DNA of 23,818 bases from JAZKIX01 sp040384645 (lineage in GTDB: Bacteria; Pseudomonadota; Gammaproteobacteria; Burkholderiales; Burkholderiaceae_D): the NCBI GenBank assembly GCA_040384645.1, contig JAZKIX010000052.1, forward strand, positions 1 to 23,818, given 5' to 3'. Below the pieces are notes generated by a model. It saw only the letters and a list, made by a program, of their open reading frames with translations. It made no database searches and was not told the DNA's origin. Shown here in pieces: positions 6,822 to 15,104 of the stretch (position 1 is its first letter; each line of letters begins with the position of its first letter). A program made the translations under genes and the position numbers.

Positions 6822-7688
6822 ATGACTACCGTCATCAACAGCAACGCCTTCACAAAATCGCACATGCCAGCACATTTGCTGGGAGCCTTGGCTAACGAGT
6901 TTCCCGTCCGTCATTCACCGGATGTGCAGGTCAAGAAATCGCAAGTTTCAATGTTCAGCGATCCACGTAAAAATGAACTGTTGGATTCTCTTCCAGAAGA
7001 TGAGTTGAATGCCCTAATCCCTCACCTCGAACTGGTGAATCTGGCGATGAGCAAAGAGTTGTATCAACATGGTAAAAAACTCAGCCACGCATATTTTCCG
7101 ATTACTGCAATTGCGTCATTGGTGTATGTGCTGGAAGACGGTTCCATGACAGAAATTGCGGTCGTGGGTCGCGAAGGTATGCTTGGTATTTCTTTGATTA
7201 TGGGAGACGGCGCATTGGGTTCTGCGGTAGTCCAAAGCAGTGGATTTGCCTATCGGATTGAAGCAAATGTGTTGAATGAAGTATTCAACCGCGGTGGTGC
7301 CTTGCACCGTTCCTTATTGCTTTACACCCAAATGTTGCTGGGTCAAATGGCGCGAAATACGGTATCAAGCCGGCATTACTCTATAGAACAACAATTGTGC
7401 CGGTGGTTGTTAGAACGTCTCGATCGTTTGCCATCAAATGAAGTGAAGGTAACGCAAGAACTGATCGCTAACATGTTGGGTGTCCGTCGTGAAAGTGTGA
7501 CCCAGGCAGCAGGAAAATTGCAAGATGAAGGGTTGATTCAGACTAGTCGCGGCAACATTACCGTGATTGACCGAACCGGTTTGGAATCACAAGCCGGTGA
7601 GTGCTACAAAATTCGCAGGGCCGTAAATGCATCCGGTGCTGTATCTCTTCAAGCCGGTTACAACCGCCCAGTCCATAGTTGGGGTTAG
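6822..7688 (+). CDS. Crp/Fnr-family transcriptional regulator
   Basis: A 288-residue DNA-binding regulator with an N-terminal cyclic-nucleotide-binding-like beta-barrel (roughly 55-180: LPEDELNALIPHLELV..., YFPITAIASLVYVLEDGSMTEIAVVGREGMLGI) and a C-terminal winged helix-turn-helix (VTQELIANMLGVRRESVTQAAGKLQDEGLI). The barrel lacks the cAMP-contact GEL...RSA pattern of E. coli Crp and has no cysteine cluster for an Fnr-type iron-sulfur centre, so the signal is unknown. The frame extends up to a TTG at 6663. ATG 6822 is preferred because GGGAG lies eight bases upstream and the extra 53 residues look non-protein. It is followed by a strong bidirectional terminator. Confidence 0.9.
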   Translation: MTTVINSNAFTKSHMPAHLLGALANEFPVRHSPDVQVKKSQVSMFSDPRKNELLDSLPEDELNALIPHLELVNLAMSKELYQHGKKLSHAYFPITAIASLVYVLEDGSMTEIAVVGREGMLGISLIMGDGALGSAVVQSSGFAYRIEANVLNEVFNRGGALHRSLLLYTQMLLGQMARNTVSSRHYSIEQQLCRWLLERLDRLPSNEVKVTQELIANMLGVRRESVTQAAGKLQDEGLIQTSRGNITVIDRTGLESQAGECYKIRRAVNASGAVSLQAGYNRPVHSWG

Positions 7689-7715
7689 TGCATTGATTCA
7701 ACTAAGAAATAATTA

Positions 7716-7762
7716 AATAATAGGGTGTAACGGGTCGTCAAAGCCCCGTACGCCCTATTATT
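7716..7762. terminator. Bidirectional Rho-independent terminator
   Basis: Long hairpin between convergent genes. AATAATAGGG (7716-7725) pairs perfectly with CCCTATTATT (7753-7762). The stem continues through TGT/ACG-type pairs and ACGGG with CCCGT around a single bulge. The plus strand continues TTATCTG and the minus strand continues with AT-rich sequence, so it can end the Crp/Fnr transcript and the histidine kinase transcript. Confidence 0.85.
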
Positions 7763-7790
7763 TTATCTGTATCGGCCCCTTGTTTTGGTG

Positions 7791-9173
7791 TCAAACGTTC
7801 TCATCGCTATCGGATTTGTTCGGAATGAAAACTTCTATCCGGGTGCCTTGATGATTGTCGCCACGTCCAATGGTAAATGTTCCACCCAAGAGCAAAGTAC
7901 GTTCTCGCATGCCGGTTAATCCGTGTGATTTTGGTTTGGTCAAGGCATCTTTGGGAATGCCAATTCCATTATCGTAAATTCTCAAACGCAAACCAGCTTG
8001 ATCTTTGTCAAGAAATATTTCCACGCGGCTGGCGTGTGCATATTTCACAATATTGGTAAGTGATTCTTGAGTAATGCGAAATAAAGTGATCGACCTGATC
8101 GAGTCGATCCTGTCGAAATCTTCAGGGATATTCACCTCGCATTGGATGCCGGTAATTTCCTGAAATTGTTCGCAGTGTTGGCGTAAGGAAGTCGATAAGC
8201 CTAGATTGTCGAGTACGCTTGGCCGCAGGTTTTCTACAATGCGGCGTTTTAAATCTACTGTCTCAAGCAAGGTTTGACGCGCACGATCTAATTGTTTTGA
8301 AAGTGGCGGATCGTTACGTTTTAGTTGCTGGGCTACCGCTGCAATGTCCATATTGATCGCCGTGAGGCTCGCTCCCAATTCATCGTGCAACTCACGTGCC
8401 AACTTTGCTTTTTCTTCTTCTGCGACATTAATTAAATGGCGTGACAAAACCGACAATTGTTCGGTGCGAGCCAGTACAGTGGATTCCAGCGTGTCATTTG
8501 CGCAGAGGAGTGCCTTTTCAGTATTCAAGCGTTTGCTTATATTTCGGTAGATCAATCGATAAAACAAAATCAAGATCAAAATGGCGATTGCATTGGTCGC
8601 CATGCCGACTAATACAGCGTCCTTGTACTCTTCATAAAATCGGGTTTTTCGGGCGGTCTGCAATTCGTTTTGTTCATGCGTCATTACCACCACCAGCAAA
8701 CGCAGATCGTCCATGACCTCGCGGCCTTTTCCTGCTTTGGCACGTTTCATGATTTCGTCTAAGCCCGACTCTTGATAGATTTTTATTGCCTCTTCGATAA
8801 TTTCGAGTTTGGTTCGCGCGAGCGCACGCAATTGCGCCAGGTTTTTCATCTGGCTCTGGCTTTGACTTAACATCTGCTCCAAGCCATCAAATTCTTTGCC
8901 CAGCTCAGCCTTCGCCGTTTTCCATGGGCCAAGATAGACCGGGTCAGCCGACATGAAATAACCGCGCGTACTACTTTCCGCATCCATAACCAACACATTG
9001 ACATATTGAAGGCGATCAATGACGCGCCAGCTTTGTTCGATCAGATTATTGGTCGTTTTCAGCGACTGCAAATTTTGAAAAAGGCTGATGGCATTGCCTA
9101 CCAATATCAATACGCAGCTTGCAAAAAGGAAATTGATATAGAACGGCAAAGGCCGCGATGGGAGTTTAATCAA
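7791..9173 (-). CDS. CHASE3-domain sensor histidine kinase (NarL/HisKA_3 class)
   Basis: A 460-residue membrane-bound kinase. TM1 spans about 12-32. A CHASE3-type helical sensor lies at about 35-175 (VMDAESSTRGYFMSADPVYL is typical). TM2 lies at about 186-208, followed by a coiled-coil linker, a HisKA_3 dimerisation domain with phospho-acceptor His263 in LARELHDELGASL, and a HATPase domain with the N-box QESLTNIVKYA, DNGIGIP and GLTGMRERTLLLGG. The start is TTG at 9171-9173: a stop codon lies four codons upstream and no ATG is available before TM1. The probable partner is the NarL-type regulator at 9894-10526, which is also on the minus strand but separated by an opposite-strand receiver gene. 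Confidence 0.92.
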   Translation of the reverse strand: MIKLPSRPLPFYINFLFASCVLILVGNAISLFQNLQSLKTTNNLIEQSWRVIDRLQYVNVLVMDAESSTRGYFMSADPVYLGPWKTAKAELGKEFDGLEQMLSQSQSQMKNLAQLRALARTKLEIIEEAIKIYQESGLDEIMKRAKAGKGREVMDDLRLLVVVMTHEQNELQTARKTRFYEEYKDAVLVGMATNAIAILILILFYRLIYRNISKRLNTEKALLCANDTLESTVLARTEQLSVLSRHLINVAEEEKAKLARELHDELGASLTAINMDIAAVAQQLKRNDPPLSKQLDRARQTLLETVDLKRRIVENLRPSVLDNLGLSTSLRQHCEQFQEITGIQCEVNIPEDFDRIDSIRSITLFRITQESLTNIVKYAHASRVEIFLDKDQAGLRLRIYDNGIGIPKDALTKPKSHGLTGMRERTLLLGGTFTIGRGDNHQGTRIEVFIPNKSDSDENV

Positions 9174-9418
9174 GGCAAACTTTCATGCATTCAATGTATT
9201 GAAAAAATTCATGTCAATAATTTAACCAAAAGAGAGCGGTGTCAGATCTCCTACGGTTGCAATGGAACCAATCCTACAAGGATATCGGTTTTTGCATATG
9301 GAAAAAATCCACTCAAGCAATTAAAATAGTTTAGATTGTGAAACGACCGCTTTATAAAATCGAATTACCTGATTAGTTAAACGATTGATGGGCAACATCA
9401 TGCGGAGATCGACACCAA
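9174..9418. promoter_or_regulatory. Divergent control region between histidine kinase and receiver protein
   Basis: About 245 bp, AT-rich. It contains the perfect palindrome ATCCTACAAGGAT (9271-9283) and a second TCCTAC half-site at 9249-9254, 23 bp away and so on about the same face of the helix. These are candidate regulator sites for one or both divergent genes. No convincing promoter pair could be assigned. Confidence 0.35.
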
Positions 9419-9784
9419 GTGTTAAAGGTATTTTTAATTGAAGATGCTCCACGCATTCGTACTGTCTTAATCGAGACATTGCAAGCGATCGACAATGTAG
9501 AGGTTGTTGGCTTTGCGGAAACCGAGCAAGATGCTTTAACCCAATTGCGCATGCTTGAATGGGATGTAGTGATTGTCGATATTGCATTGCGCGCTGGAAA
9601 CGGTCTTATAGTATTAGCGTCGCTTCAAACCGATGGACGGCGATACGGTGTACGTCTTGTATTTACCAATCATCCTAGCCTTGCCCTGAAAAATCGCTCT
9701 TTAGCGCTTGGCGCCGACGCGTTTTTCGATAAATCGCATGAAATGGATGCACTTATTTCACGCGTTCAAGAAATGGCTGCGTAA
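9419..9784 (+). CDS. Single-domain response regulator (receiver only)
   Basis: A 121-residue CheY-like receiver with no output domain. Acidic Glu8-Asp9, phospho-acceptor Asp54 (VVIVDIALRAGNG), Thr83 (VFTNH) and Lys105 (FFDKS) are all present, so it should be phosphorylatable. The start is GTG 9419, with GGAG at 9404-9407; the spacing of 11 bases is rather long. No better in-frame start is visible. It lies head-to-head with the CHASE3 kinase and tail-to-tail with the NarL-type regulator, so it could be a phosphate sink or a connector for that kinase. That role is inferred from position only. Confidence 0.88.
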   Translation: MLKVFLIEDAPRIRTVLIETLQAIDNVEVVGFAETEQDALTQLRMLEWDVVIVDIALRAGNGLIVLASLQTDGRRYGVRLVFTNHPSLALKNRSLALGADAFFDKSHEMDALISRVQEMAA

Positions 9785-9842
9785 ACATCATTGTTGCGCG
9801 CGGTGCATCGGCTAAAACAGCAAGTCTTATCAAACCGGCATG

Positions 9843-9862
9843 ACTGTTAATCACTGTTAATC
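9843..9862 (+). repeat. Exact 10-bp tandem duplication
   Basis: ACTGTTAATC occurs twice in direct tandem in the 109-bp gap between the convergent receiver and NarL-type regulator genes. No clear terminator is seen in this gap. Confidence 0.6.
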
Positions 9863-9893
9863 TTTTATTGGTCACTAGCCGAACACGAATTAA

Positions 9894-10526
9894 TCACTCA
9901 AGTAGGCCGTTTTTTAATGCGTAGTATGTCAAATCACTATTAGATTGCAAGCCCATTTTTTCCATTACCCGTGTTCTGTAAGTGCTAATGGTCTTGACGC
10001 TCAGCGACAAGGTGACGGCAATGTCAGAGACCGATTGGCCTCTGGCCAAGTGCAAAAAAATCTGGAATTCGCGATCCGACAATTCGCTGTGGACGGCAGC
10101 AACAGCGTCGCGATTAAAGCCTTGGGCTAATAACTCTCCAACTTCTTGACTCACATAACGCCGTCCTTGCGCCACAGTGCGGATCGCCTTAGTCAACTCG
10201 TCGGCTTCGCACTCTTTATTGAGATAGCCATTGGCGCCCATTTTGAATAAATTGAGGGCGTACTGCTGTGCCGGATAGCCGCTCAATATCAATACCGGAA
10301 AATCAGGCTGACCTTGCTTGATCTTGTGCAAAATATCGATGCCGCTTTGATCCGGCATCGATATATCAAGCAGTAACACATCGCAGACATTGGCACGGGC
10401 AATATCGAGCGCTTCGCGCCCGGACGCGGCTTCGCGCACGACGTCAATATCATCGACAGTCGACAATATTTGTTTAAACCCAGCTCTGACGATCTGATGA
10501 TCGTCGCATATGGCAACACGTATCAT
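9894..10526 (-). CDS. NarL/UvrY-type response regulator
   Basis: A 210-residue two-domain regulator. The receiver (about 1-120) has Asp8-Asp9, phospho-acceptor Asp54 (VLLLDISMPDQSG) and Lys103 in GYLNKE. The LuxR-type helix-turn-helix (about 147-207: LSDREFQIFLHLARGQSVSDIAVTLSLSVKTISTYRTRVMEKMGL) binds DNA. The ATG at 10524-10526 has AAGG about ten bases upstream. It is the likely partner of the CHASE3 kinase at 7791-9173; HisKA_3 kinases normally phosphorylate this class. Between them lies the opposite-strand receiver gene. Confidence 0.93.
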   Translation of the reverse strand: MIRVAICDDHQIVRAGFKQILSTVDDIDVVREAASGREALDIARANVCDVLLLDISMPDQSGIDILHKIKQGQPDFPVLILSGYPAQQYALNLFKMGANGYLNKECEADELTKAIRTVAQGRRYVSQEVGELLAQGFNRDAVAAVHSELSDREFQIFLHLARGQSVSDIAVTLSLSVKTISTYRTRVMEKMGLQSNSDLTYYALKNGLLE

Positions 10527-10993
10527 GGGTTTGAACCTTGTTTACTAAATTGATGATTTATTGAATAAAAATATTAGTCGGCTGGGATTTCAATCCAATT
10601 GATGGCGCCTCAAAAAATCTCAAGTCCTTGCATTAACCGACCGTATTTTATTCGACAGTTAGTTGCAAAACCAGCTTGCCGAGGTTTTTTCCGTCAATTG
10701 GCAGGAATGCGGCATGCCCAACCGATGATTCAAATTAGGCCCAGCCGGCATGGTGTTTGCGCCAATCGCTCGATTCCGTTCAATATAGCTCAAATTGCAA
10801 GATTGTTCGATTTTGCAAATGGCGCTTGCTTGACAAGCCGCACGCGCCACACTCTTGCTATTACGGGTTAAACCCATGCGACAATAGCGCCCTTCTTGCG
10901 CGACACAATGTGTTTTTTCGATAAAGTTTTCGAATCAATAGCNNNNNNNNNNCGACCGGCAGACACTACTAACAGGCGATCAATAAAGCGACC
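10527..10993. other. Intergenic region with assembly gap
   Basis: About 467 bp between the divergent NarL-type regulator and purU genes. No convincing gene; the open frames here read as non-protein. It holds the regulator promoter at the left, the 11-bp palindrome GGGTTAAACCC (10865-10875), a TTGACA at about 10831-10836 without a matching -10 box, and ten Ns at 10943-10952. The Ns mark a scaffold joint, so the true length and contents near the purU promoter are unknown. Confidence 0.6.
10571..10598 (-). promoter_or_regulatory. Candidate promoter of the NarL-type regulator
   Basis: On the minus strand, TTGGAT (10593-10598) and TAATAT (10571-10576) are separated by 16 bp, about 45 bp before the start codon. 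Pattern match only. Confidence 0.4.
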
Positions 10994-11863
10994 ATGATGC
11001 ATCCTGAATACATTCTCACATTGTCTTGCCCCGATCAACGCGGCATCGTGCATCGCGTCTCGGGATTTTTAGCCGAGCATGGCTGTAACATCATCGACTC
11101 GGCCCAATTTGGCGATGCGCAATCGCAATTGTTTTTTATGCGGGTGCATTTTGCGCTGGAAGATCACGCTGTCAACGATCTCGATTTGCGTGCCGAGTTT
11201 GCCGTGCTGGCAGCATCGATGCAGATGGATGGGCAATTGCACGACGCCCGTTACAAGCCGCGCATGATGCTGATGGTGTCGAAAATTGGCCATTGCCTGA
11301 ACGACCTGTTATTTCGCTACAAGAGTGGTTTGCTGGCGGTGGAGATTCCTGCCATCGTGTCCAATCATATGGATTTTTACCAGCTTGCTGCCAGCTACAA
11401 CATCCCATTTCACCATTTGCCACTGGCGCCCGGCGCCTCGGCGGCAGCGCGTGAAACGCAAGAGCAACGCGTGCTCGAAATCGTTGAATCACAAAAAATC
11501 GATCTGGTGGTGTTGGCGCGCTATATGCAAATCCTGTCGCCCAATATGTGCGAAACCTTGCGTGGCCGCGCCATCAATATCCATCATTCGTTCTTACCCA
11601 GTTTCAAGGGTGCCAAACCGTATTACCAAGCACACGAACGCGGCGTCAAACTGATCGGCGCCACCGCCCATTTTGTCACCGGCGACCTGGATGAAGGCCC
11701 GATCATTGAGCAAGATGTGGAACGCGTCGACCATGCAATGGAGCCTGATACCTTGACCGCGATTGGGCGCGACGTTGAATGTGTGGTGTTGGCACGGGCT
11801 GTCAAGTGTTTTGTCGAGCAGCGCATCTTGCTCAATGGACATAAAACTGTGGTGTTTAAATAA
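10994..11863 (+). CDS. purU: Formyltetrahydrofolate deformylase PurU
   Basis: PurU hydrolyses 10-formyltetrahydrofolate to formate and tetrahydrofolate, balancing one-carbon pools and feeding formate to purine synthesis, in the cytosol. The 289 residues match the family length. An N-terminal ACT domain (about 6-85: LSCPDQRGIVHRVSGFLAEHGCNI) is followed by the formyltransferase fold (about 90-275). Expected catalytic residues are present: Asn195 and His197 in INIHHSFLPSF, and Asp233 in DLDEGPII. Two ATGs stand in tandem (10994 and 10997) and the ribosome-binding site is weak, so the start may be one codon later. The assembly gap lies 41 bp upstream. yaeQ follows after 33 bp, probably in the same operon. 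Confidence 0.96.
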   Translation: MMHPEYILTLSCPDQRGIVHRVSGFLAEHGCNIIDSAQFGDAQSQLFFMRVHFALEDHAVNDLDLRAEFAVLAASMQMDGQLHDARYKPRMMLMVSKIGHCLNDLLFRYKSGLLAVEIPAIVSNHMDFYQLAASYNIPFHHLPLAPGASAAARETQEQRVLEIVESQKIDLVVLARYMQILSPNMCETLRGRAINIHHSFLPSFKGAKPYYQAHERGVKLIGATAHFVTGDLDEGPIIEQDVERVDHAMEPDTLTAIGRDVECVVLARAVKCFVEQRILLNGHKTVVFK

Positions 11864-11896
11864 AAAACCGTAGAAAAGATTAGAAAAGAACGAGCA

Positions 11897-12445
11897 ATGG
11901 CCTTAAAAGCAACCATCTATAAAGCCGATCTGCAAATTGCAGATATGGACCGTAATTATTACCAAAATCATATCCTGACCTTGGCGCGCCATCCGTCCGA
12001 AACCGACGAGCGGATGATGGTGCGTCTGCTGGCATTCGCTTGCCATGCACACGAACAACTGGTGTTTACCAAAGGCTTGTTCGATGTCGATGAGCCTGAT
12101 CTGTGGCAAAAAGATTTCACCGGCGCAATCGACCTATGGATCGAAGTCGGCCAGCCTGATGAAAAACGCATCCTCAAAGCCTGCGGTCGCGCCGCGCAAG
12201 TGATCGTCTACAGTTATGCCACCAATACCAGCATCTGGTGGAGTCAGATTGGCTCGCGGCTGGAACGCGCCAAAAACCTGACCGTGATCGATTTGCCCGC
12301 CGCCACCAGCCGCGATCTATCTAAGCTGGCGCAGCGCAATATGCAAATCCAATGCACGATTCAAGATGGGCAAATCTGGTTGAATGACGGCGAGCAAACG
12401 GTGCAAATTGATCTGATCACGATCAAGCCTGCGGCTGGAAATTAA
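11897..12445 (+). CDS. yaeQ: YaeQ family protein
   Basis: The 182 residues match the YaeQ family along the whole length: MALKATIYKADLQIADMDRNYY, SETDERMMVRLLAFACHA, EPDLWQKDF, IDLWIEVGQPDEKRI and the IDL...IK ending. YaeQ proteins have a PD-(D/E)XK nuclease-like fold, but their substrate and role are not settled. It is soluble, with no signal peptide. It lies 33 bp after purU. Repeat copy B begins about 22 bp after the stop codon. Confidence 0.93.
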   Translation: MALKATIYKADLQIADMDRNYYQNHILTLARHPSETDERMMVRLLAFACHAHEQLVFTKGLFDVDEPDLWQKDFTGAIDLWIEVGQPDEKRILKACGRAAQVIVYSYATNTSIWWSQIGSRLERAKNLTVIDLPAATSRDLSKLAQRNMQIQCTIQDGQIWLNDGEQTVQIDLITIKPAAGN

Positions 12446-12467
12446 GCGTTTTTAGCTTTTTTAAAGA

Positions 12468-12550
12468 AAATATACTGGGCATAGTATATTTTTTTTCCCG
12501 CATATAATGTGCGGGATAGGTATGGTTTTAATGCATACCCCGTAAATATG
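12468..12550 (+). repeat. Dispersed intergenic repeat, copy B
   Basis: Related to copies A, C and D, but the most divergent in the middle. The left part contains a perfect small hairpin AATATACT-n6-AGTATATT. A CCCGCA-n7-TGCGGG hairpin replaces the usual AATCCGTGCGG core. The right part is GGTATG-n9-CATACC, then CCCGTAAATATG. T8 stands before, not after, the GC hairpin, so it is not a normal Rho-independent terminator in the plus direction. It lies between convergent yaeQ and the DUF4124 gene. Confidence 0.7.
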
Positions 12551-12601
12551 GTGAATTCTTGCGGTGCGTTGACGCTGTTGTCGCACTTTAATCCATTGTC
12601 T

Positions 12602-13030
12602 TTATTTGGCATCGGCGCAAGCGGCCAATCCTTCCGGCTTGATTGATCCATTGGCATTGCGGTAGGGGGCAAAACAGTCGCCGCCATTGGCCGGCTTCGG
12701 TTTGCTCGCGGTGCCGGCTGCACTAGCTGGGGCAGCCGCGTCTGCCGCGCTTTTCTCGATTTCTTTGGCTTTGCTGGTGGCGGCATCGGACAGCGCTTTT
12801 TCTTTTGCTACTCTAGCCAGCGCTTCTTGTCGTTGTGTTTCATCGGGTTCGATGATTTTAAGTTCCATTTTTTTGATCTTATCGGCGGCACCAGGCGGCA
12901 CTGCATCGCCGAAATGGATTTTGCCATTTTCATCGACCCATTTGTAAATGTCGGCACTGTGGGCGGCCAGCGAGAGGCCGAGGATGAAAAATGAAACCAT
13001 TGCATTGCTCAACATTATTTTTTTAGACAT
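12602..13030 (-). CDS. DUF4124-domain exported protein
   Basis: A 142-residue protein with a signal peptide (MSKKIMLSNAMVSFFILGLSLAAHSA, cleavage probably after HSA) and a DUF4124 domain directly after it (DIYKWVDENGKIHFGDAVPP). An Ala/Lys/Glu-rich, probably helical, low-complexity stretch (about 60-112) follows, with a short C-terminal tail containing two cysteines (GGDCFAPYRNANGS...GLAACADAK). Proteins of this kind are common in betaproteobacterial envelopes; their function is unknown. GGAG lies about six bases before the ATG. It is divergent from the GH13 gene. Confidence 0.88.
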   Translation of the reverse strand: MSKKIMLSNAMVSFFILGLSLAAHSADIYKWVDENGKIHFGDAVPPGAADKIKKMELKIIEPDETQRQEALARVAKEKALSDAATSKAKEIEKSAADAAAPASAAGTASKPKPANGGDCFAPYRNANGSIKPEGLAACADAK

Positions 13031-13264
13031 GGCGTGCTCCGTTTTTTTAAAAGCGTCGTGACTTGATTTGCCTTGGATTTTACTCGTCCCTCAGGACGTT
13101 TTTATAAAATTTAGCAAACCAATGCCGGTAGAACGCTTGGGCGGCGCCGGCCTGCTGCGGGCATCAGGTTGCCGATGCTATATTTCAGAGTTGGTGAGGA
13201 CATCGCGTTCGCCATTCTCTCATCACTGCTTTACTCGATTGCTCCACTTAATTATCGCCAACCC
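13031..13264. promoter_or_regulatory. Divergent promoter region, DUF4124 / GH13
   Basis: About 234 bp separating two divergently transcribed genes, so promoters for both must lie here. A TATAAA on the plus strand (13103-13108) is a possible -10 box, but no -35 box stands at the right distance. No operator-like palindrome was recognised. Confidence 0.3.
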
Positions 13265-14767
13265 ATGACCAGTCCTAAACTCGATGCCAACACACGGCGC
13301 ATTGCAAGCCAAATCATTTATCAAATTTTCCCCGAGCGTTTTGCCATCGGCAATGGACGCAGCAGCGAGGACAAACTAGCTGACCCAGCCTATGCAGCGG
13401 TCGACGCGGTCAAGCGCGACTGGGATGAGACGACCTTGCATCAACCTTGGGCACGGCAATTTTTTGGCGGCGACCTGGATGGCATTACCGAAAAGCTCGA
13501 TTATTTGCAAGAATTGGGCGTCACCGGCGTCTACCTGACACCGGTTTTCAGCGCCCCTAGCAATCACAAATACGATGCCACCGATTTTTTTGAAATCGAT
13601 GCCATGTTCGGCGGCGAAGCGGCATTGCAGCGCTTGATTGCCGCCCTGCACAAACGCGGTATGAGCCTGACACTGGACGCGGTGCTGAACCACGTATCGG
13701 ACCGCCACCCCTGGTTTTTAGCGGCGCAAGCGGGGCAGGGCGATAAACGCGACTGGTTTACCTTTTTTGGCGACGGCAGCTATATGTGCTGGCAAGGCAA
13801 TCTGTCGCTGCCGGAATTGAATCTATCCAATCCGGCGGTGCGTGATGTGCTGTATCGGCAGCAAGACAGCATGGTGCAGCATTGGCTCGCCTTGGGCGTG
13901 GACAATTGGCGCTTCGACGTGGCGCAGGATGTCGGGATCGCGGTGGCGCAAGAGATGGCGACCGTGGTCGGCGCGCGTTTCCCCAATGCGTCCTTGCTGG
14001 GCGAGTTGAACGGTTTTTCCGGTAGCTGGTTCCAGGCCGGCGGCGGTTTCGACGGCATGATGAATTATTGGATACGTACCGCGACCTTGGCTTGGCTGGC
14101 CGGCGAAGTCGATGCGCTGCAAATGAATCTGGCCATCAAAGATGCCCGTGCTGCCTACGGCCTGCCAGGCTTGCTGCGCTCGTGGAATATGTTGTCGAGC
14201 CACGATACACCGCGCCTCCTGACCAGCGTCGGCAGCATTCGCAAGACGCAATTGGCGCAGTTGATGCAATTCACCTTGCCCGGTTTACCCCTGATTTATT
14301 ACGGCGAAGAAATCGGCATGGAGGGTGGCGCTGATCCGGATTGCCGGCGCCCGATGCGCTGGGATCAAGACGACTGGGATCAGCAGCAAAGAGCCTGGAT
14401 TCAGCAACTGGTTCGCTTGCGTCAAAGCAACCCGGCACTGCAATACGGCGAGGTTATGGTGCTGGGCGACCGTTTGCCAGGCAATGCCTTGATTTTCTTG
14501 CGCCATACAGAATTGCCGGGCGAAGCGGCGCTGGTCATCGTCAACCTGGCAGACAAGCCGCTGCAAGCGCGCTTGTTGTTGCCGTATTCGCACTGGTATG
14601 ACGGTGTGCCCTTGCGTGATGCCTTGGGTCATGCAGCCGATACCGTGATGCAAGCCGGCAGCGTGTTGCTCGACATCGCGGCAGGCGGCTGCGCGGTGTA
14701 CCAGGCTTTTGAGCCGTATGAAAACTACCGTTACTTCAAGCCGCGTAACCACGGTGACGCGGCTTAA
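13265..14767 (+). CDS. GH13 alpha-amylase family glucanohydrolase (maltodextrin glucosidase/neopullulanase-like)
   Basis: A 500-residue alpha-glucan hydrolase of glycoside hydrolase family 13, probably cytosolic because no signal peptide follows the chosen start. The (beta/alpha)8 motifs appear in order: IYQIFPERFA, GGDLDGITEKLDYLQELGVTGVYLTPVF, DAVLNHV, GVDNWRFDVAQDV with nucleophile Asp218, LLGELN with acid/base Glu247, and LSSHDTPRLL with His313-Asp314. A small beta domain ends the protein. The N-terminal starch-binding module of MalZ and neopullulanases is absent. The frame runs up to a TTG at 13169, but those 32 codons do not look like GH13 sequence, so ATG 13265 is preferred despite no clear ribosome-binding site. 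Exact specificity cannot be read from sequence. Confidence 0.88.
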   Translation: MTSPKLDANTRRIASQIIYQIFPERFAIGNGRSSEDKLADPAYAAVDAVKRDWDETTLHQPWARQFFGGDLDGITEKLDYLQELGVTGVYLTPVFSAPSNHKYDATDFFEIDAMFGGEAALQRLIAALHKRGMSLTLDAVLNHVSDRHPWFLAAQAGQGDKRDWFTFFGDGSYMCWQGNLSLPELNLSNPAVRDVLYRQQDSMVQHWLALGVDNWRFDVAQDVGIAVAQEMATVVGARFPNASLLGELNGFSGSWFQAGGGFDGMMNYWIRTATLAWLAGEVDALQMNLAIKDARAAYGLPGLLRSWNMLSSHDTPRLLTSVGSIRKTQLAQLMQFTLPGLPLIYYGEEIGMEGGADPDCRRPMRWDQDDWDQQQRAWIQQLVRLRQSNPALQYGEVMVLGDRLPGNALIFLRHTELPGEAALVIVNLADKPLQARLLLPYSHWYDGVPLRDALGHAADTVMQAGSVLLDIAAGGCAVYQAFEPYENYRYFKPRNHGDAA

Positions 14768-15104
14768 AACAGGCCGGATGGCAATAAATATACTGGATAT
14801 AGTATTTTTAAAGAGCCAATGAATCCGTGCGGGTAACGGTATGTTTTTGGTTATACCCCCCATTAAATATATTTGTAGCAGGGCTGTTAATTGCCCTGCA
14901 AAACAATTAGTCACCTTGGGGTTTGTAGCCGCTAAACTTGCGATGTTTGGGGCGCCGCCTGCCAGCAATAGCCGGTAGTCGGCAGGTTCAAGCCATCAAT
15001 GCAATATGGGATACAAAATCTCTGCAATCGTTGTCACTTCCTGCCTGAGCGCAAAAACGCGCTCTCGCTTAGACTAAGCGTCCCTGATAATTTCAAAATA
15101 CCTC
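14768..15104. other. Intergenic region between GH13 and permease genes
   Basis: About 337 bp. It holds repeat copy C, a perfect 7-bp hairpin GCAGGGC-n8-GCCCTGC (14878-14899) without a T run, and a small inverted repeat CGCTTA-GAC-TAAGCG (15066-15080) just before a GATAAT (15086-15091) that could be the -10 box of the permease gene. No protein gene is seen. Confidence 0.5.
14785..14872 (+). repeat. Dispersed intergenic repeat, copy C
   Basis: Starts 18 bp after the GH13 stop. It shares AATATACTGG, AGTATTTTTAAAG, AATGAATCCGTGCGG, GGTATGTTTTT and TTATACCCCCC-TTAAATAT with the other copies. ATACT-n6-AGTAT forms a small hairpin at the left, and GGTAT-n10-ATACC pairs at the right. Confidence 0.78.

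Noticed and set aside
10599..10871. 90-codon frame in the purU upstream region
   Set aside because: Matched by an antisense frame of similar length, no ribosome-binding site, and low protein-like character.
12491..12519. Possible terminator after yaeQ (T8 and GC hairpin)
   Set aside because: The T run comes before the hairpin on the plus strand, and the minus strand has A8 after it, so it is not a Rho-independent terminator in either direction; it is part of repeat copy B.
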